A DNA stretch of 51,819 nucleotides from Bacteroidaceae bacterium (GTDB taxonomy: Bacteria > Bacteroidota > Bacteroidia > Bacteroidales > Bacteroidaceae). The translations under genes were made by a program, and so were the position numbers. The first letter of the stretch is position 1, and each line of letters begins with the position of its first letter. Location: NCBI GenBank assembly GCA_017617315.1, contig JAFZWM010000041.1, forward strand, positions 1 to 51,819, given 5' to 3'. The notes below the pieces were generated by a model that did not search any database, was not told the DNA's origin, and saw only the letters and a program-made list of their open reading frames with translations. This document shows, piece by piece, positions 50,001 through 51,819 of this stretch.

Positions 50001-51215
50001 TTATTTCCAGTCATCTTCTTCTATAATGTTCTGTTCTTTTAAAGAACAATGAGATTGATATATCTGTTTTGTACCTTTCGGAACATAAAACAAACATCCT
50101 CTGGCAACATCATCAATCATATACTTCGGAACAATTTTCTGAATGTTTTCTTTTATACCGAAATGAACTTCCTTGACGTTGGAGCAGCCTTCAAGAAAAC
50201 AGATGTCAATCTCGTTAACACTTTCGGGTATATATATTGTTTCCAAATCCTTGCAATGCTCAACTGCATTATGAGGCAAAATATTTACCGTAGAAGGTAT
50301 ACGCACTGTTTTTTTACCTATTCGTGGGCAGAATATCATTTCTTTCATATCCTTTGTATACAGAATGTCGTCTAAACTTGAATAATAGGGATTTTCTGCA
50401 TCGACCTCTATTTTTTTCAAAGAGATGCAGCCATCGAAAGTGTAAGAATCTAATGTCCATTTTACTTTTTTCGGTATGTAAATACGTTCAAGACTACATG
50501 CAGGAATCTCACGATAACCGATGTCAAGTCCTTCACTAAAAGCGTCTATACCTATGAACTTGAGATTTTCTGAAAGTTTGATGTTTTTCAGACTTACACA
50601 TCCTGCGAAAGTATACTTACCAACGCTTTCAACCGTATCTGGCATTATGACAGAGGTTATTTTTTCACATCCGAAAAATGCATAGGCGGGAATTCTCACT
50701 ATACCATCGGGAACAACATACACGCCTTCTGTTGATTTTGGTACACGAGGAAGAACTGTCTTGCTGCCTATAACGTTAATCCTGTCATAATTCAAAAGGT
50801 CGACATTGTAATATCGCTTCAAGTCAAGCAATAATTCATCAATTTTACTTACATCTGCCTCGCCCTTCAGCCTTTTGTAATTCGTGTTAAATAGTTCTGT
50901 TAACTCCTCGGGATATATCCATTCCGATAGGTTTGCGTGTTGGTTATAAGAGCCATAATATTTAATCACATACCTCAGGAGATCATAAAACTCCTGTGAT
51001 GTGACATTATTATCCTTAAGAATGTCGATATAATCATTTGACAAGCGGTCATACAGATTCTGTTCGCCTATCTTCTCAATGCAATAATCGTAATTCAAGC
51101 CGCCATAAAAACGCTCACCACTTTCTATAACTTCAAAATAATCCCCTTTGCCAAGAAAGAAGTCTTTGACCTCGTTTCTTTCTATTGCCTGTAAATAGCC
51201 AATCATAATCTTCAA
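50001..51215 (-). CDS. BspA-like leucine-rich repeat protein without signal peptide
   Basis: 404 residues. The N-terminal 165 residues are helical and soluble (MKIMIGYLQAIERNEVKDFF...; later EFYDLLRYVIKYYGSYNQHA). From about residue 165, LRR_5/BspA-type repeats follow, each with the IP-x-x-V/AFxGC pattern: VVPDGIVRIPAYAFFGCEKI, IMPDTVESVGKYTFAGCVSL, IYIPKKVKW...YTFDGCISL and IYIPESVNEIDICFLEGCSN. BspA proteins are normally surface-exposed adhesins; here neither signal peptide nor C-terminal sorting domain is seen, so the protein may be cytoplasmic. The N-terminal domain is not recognised. Confidence 0.82.
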   Translation of the reverse strand: MKIMIGYLQAIERNEVKDFFLGKGDYFEVIESGERFYGGLNYDYCIEKIGEQNLYDRLSNDYIDILKDNNVTSQEFYDLLRYVIKYYGSYNQHANLSEWIYPEELTELFNTNYKRLKGEADVSKIDELLLDLKRYYNVDLLNYDRINVIGSKTVLPRVPKSTEGVYVVPDGIVRIPAYAFFGCEKITSVIMPDTVESVGKYTFAGCVSLKNIKLSENLKFIGIDAFSEGLDIGYREIPACSLERIYIPKKVKWTLDSYTFDGCISLKKIEVDAENPYYSSLDDILYTKDMKEMIFCPRIGKKTVRIPSTVNILPHNAVEHCKDLETIYIPESVNEIDICFLEGCSNVKEVHFGIKENIQKIVPKYMIDDVARGCLFYVPKGTKQIYQSHCSLKEQNIIEEDDWK

Positions 51216-51272
51216 TAAAGCTGATCTATAAATTTAACATTATTAACTCCAAATGAAAGTTTTTGTAGAACT

Positions 51273-51296
51273 CTGACGATGGCTTGCCACCGTCAG
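51273..51296 (-). other. Hairpin upstream of the BspA-like gene
   Basis: CTGACGATGG and CCACCGTCAG pair (10 bp, a G-U pair on the - strand RNA) around CTTG. It lies 58 nt before the start codon, between the IS remnant and the gene, and could be part of the 5' leader. Confidence 0.4.
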
Positions 51297-51311
51297 GGTA
51301 CAAATAAATGC

Positions 51312-51819
51312 CAGTTCGGGATAAGAAAAGGCCATAAAAAATGGTAATCGCGCTAATTATTTGTATCTTTATAGCTGTAAACAAACAAGTTACAAAACAA
51401 AAAGCGATGATTGCCGATAACAAAATTACAGAAATATTCTGTATTATCGACGAGTTTGACAAAAATTTGAACGAAGAATTGAAGAATAACCTCCGTTTGC
51501 CATCTCAACACAGTAGCGGAAAACGCCGCAGAAACATCTCGTGCATGGACTTAAGGCGAACATGAAGAATAAACTCATGTCGGTTGAAGAAAAGATTATG
51601 CTCAGGAAAAGATATATCATCGAGTGCATTAACGAGCTGCTTAAAAGCAAGGCTAATCTTGTGCATTCACGTCATCGCTCTATACACAACTTCATCATGA
51701 ACATCCGTTCGGCACTTACTGCGTATTGCTTCTTCGACAACAAGCCTGATGCGTTGCCTGTGCATGTGGAAAACTCAAGACAACTTGAACTGTTTGAACT
51801 GTAATCTTATCCCGAACTG
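51312..51819 (+). mobile_element. Internally deleted IS982-family element
   Basis: 508 bp with perfect 15-bp inverted repeats: CAGTTCGGGATAAGA at 51312-51326 and its complement at 51805-51819, the last base of the window. Between them lie only the two ends of an IS982-type transposase gene; full elements are about 1 kb. It has intact ends and so could still be moved by a complete copy elsewhere in the genome. Confidence 0.88.
51407..51804 (+). pseudogene. IS982-family transposase remnant, 5' and 3' ends fused out of frame
   Basis: The first part (from ATG 51407) reads KITEIFCIIDEFDKNLNEEL, the conserved N-terminus of Bacteroidota IS982 transposases. The second part (from about 51541, another frame) reads HGLKANMKNKLM, then HRSIHNFIMN and ends RQLELFEL, the conserved C-terminus. 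The central catalytic DDE portion of roughly 170 residues is missing, and the junction near 51530-51541 shifts the frame. It cannot make an active transposase. Confidence 0.88.

Noticed and set aside
51226-51462. A 78-codon open frame on the - strand
   Set aside because: It crosses the left inverted repeat of the IS982 remnant and runs against the transposase frame.
1-51819. CRISPR arrays, tRNA or rRNA genes
   Set aside because: No regularly spaced repeats, cloverleaf-like sequences or rRNA signatures were recognised; a dedicated tRNA scan was not possible.

Overview
The window is from a Bacteroidota chromosome, most likely a Prevotella-like member of the Bacteroidales. The support is several promoter elements of the Bacteroides type (TAnnTTTG -7 boxes), a near absence of Shine-Dalgarno sequences, a TonB-dependent receptor, DUF4625, DUF4923 and XAC2610-type envelope proteins, a BspA-like leucine-rich protein, and an IS982-family remnant resembling those of Prevotella, Porphyromonas and Bacteroides. 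No rRNA, tRNA or CRISPR array was recognised.

Region 1 (1-16.7 kb) is a surface polysaccharide locus read entirely on the + strand with very tight spacing. It holds six GT4-like or degenerate GT4 glycosyltransferases, an EpsG-type polymerase, a Wzx-type flippase, two hexapeptide acetyltransferases, a DUF2334 deacetylase, a PglC-like initiating phosphosugar transferase, a DegT-like PLP enzyme and three ATP-grasp proteins (one TupA-like). The parts fit a Wzx/Wzy-type pathway whose glycan may carry amino-acid or acetyl decorations. The block 12850-15594 looks more GC-rich than the AT-rich genes around it, which suggests a mosaic. The 5' neighbour of the locus is cut by the window edge.

Region 2 (16.7-23.8 kb) is accessory DNA. 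It has a PIG-L deacetylase, a tandem pair of paralogous four-helix membrane proteins of unknown function, a repeat-bearing structured leader, and a compact phage-like cassette. The cassette contains a regulator-like gene with an in-frame stop, a small protein, an M15 peptidoglycan peptidase, a small membrane coiled-coil protein, an overlapping out-of-frame lipoprotein with a C-terminal membrane helix (u-spanin topology), and a DUF6266-like protein behind an unusually strong Shine-Dalgarno. I read this as a possible lysis or holin-endolysin-spanin (type 10-like) release module, and it is the best candidate for an undescribed system here. A 151-bp MITE-like element then abuts the stop codon of mtgA.

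Region 3 (23.8-33.8 kb) is housekeeping and metabolism: mtgA (-), proS, purL, a secreted GH2 enzyme, and a secreted DUF4923 protein (-) with a Lys/Thr/Ser tail.

Region 4 (34-46 kb) carries envelope genes (a secreted protein, a TMEM43-family protein, two related lipoproteins, an XAC2610-type protein, a membrane-anchored CbbX/SpoVK-like AAA+ ATPase). These are followed by a cyclic-di-GMP pair (degenerate GGDEF plus HD-GYP, then a canonical GGDEF protein), a MATE transporter and a DUF3298 lipoprotein.

Region 5 (46-51.8 kb, mostly -) is a histidine-rich TonB receptor operon that looks like metal acquisition, a truncated PKD-like lipoprotein, a BspA-like leucine-rich protein without a signal peptide, and an internally deleted IS982 element whose right inverted repeat is the last base of the window.
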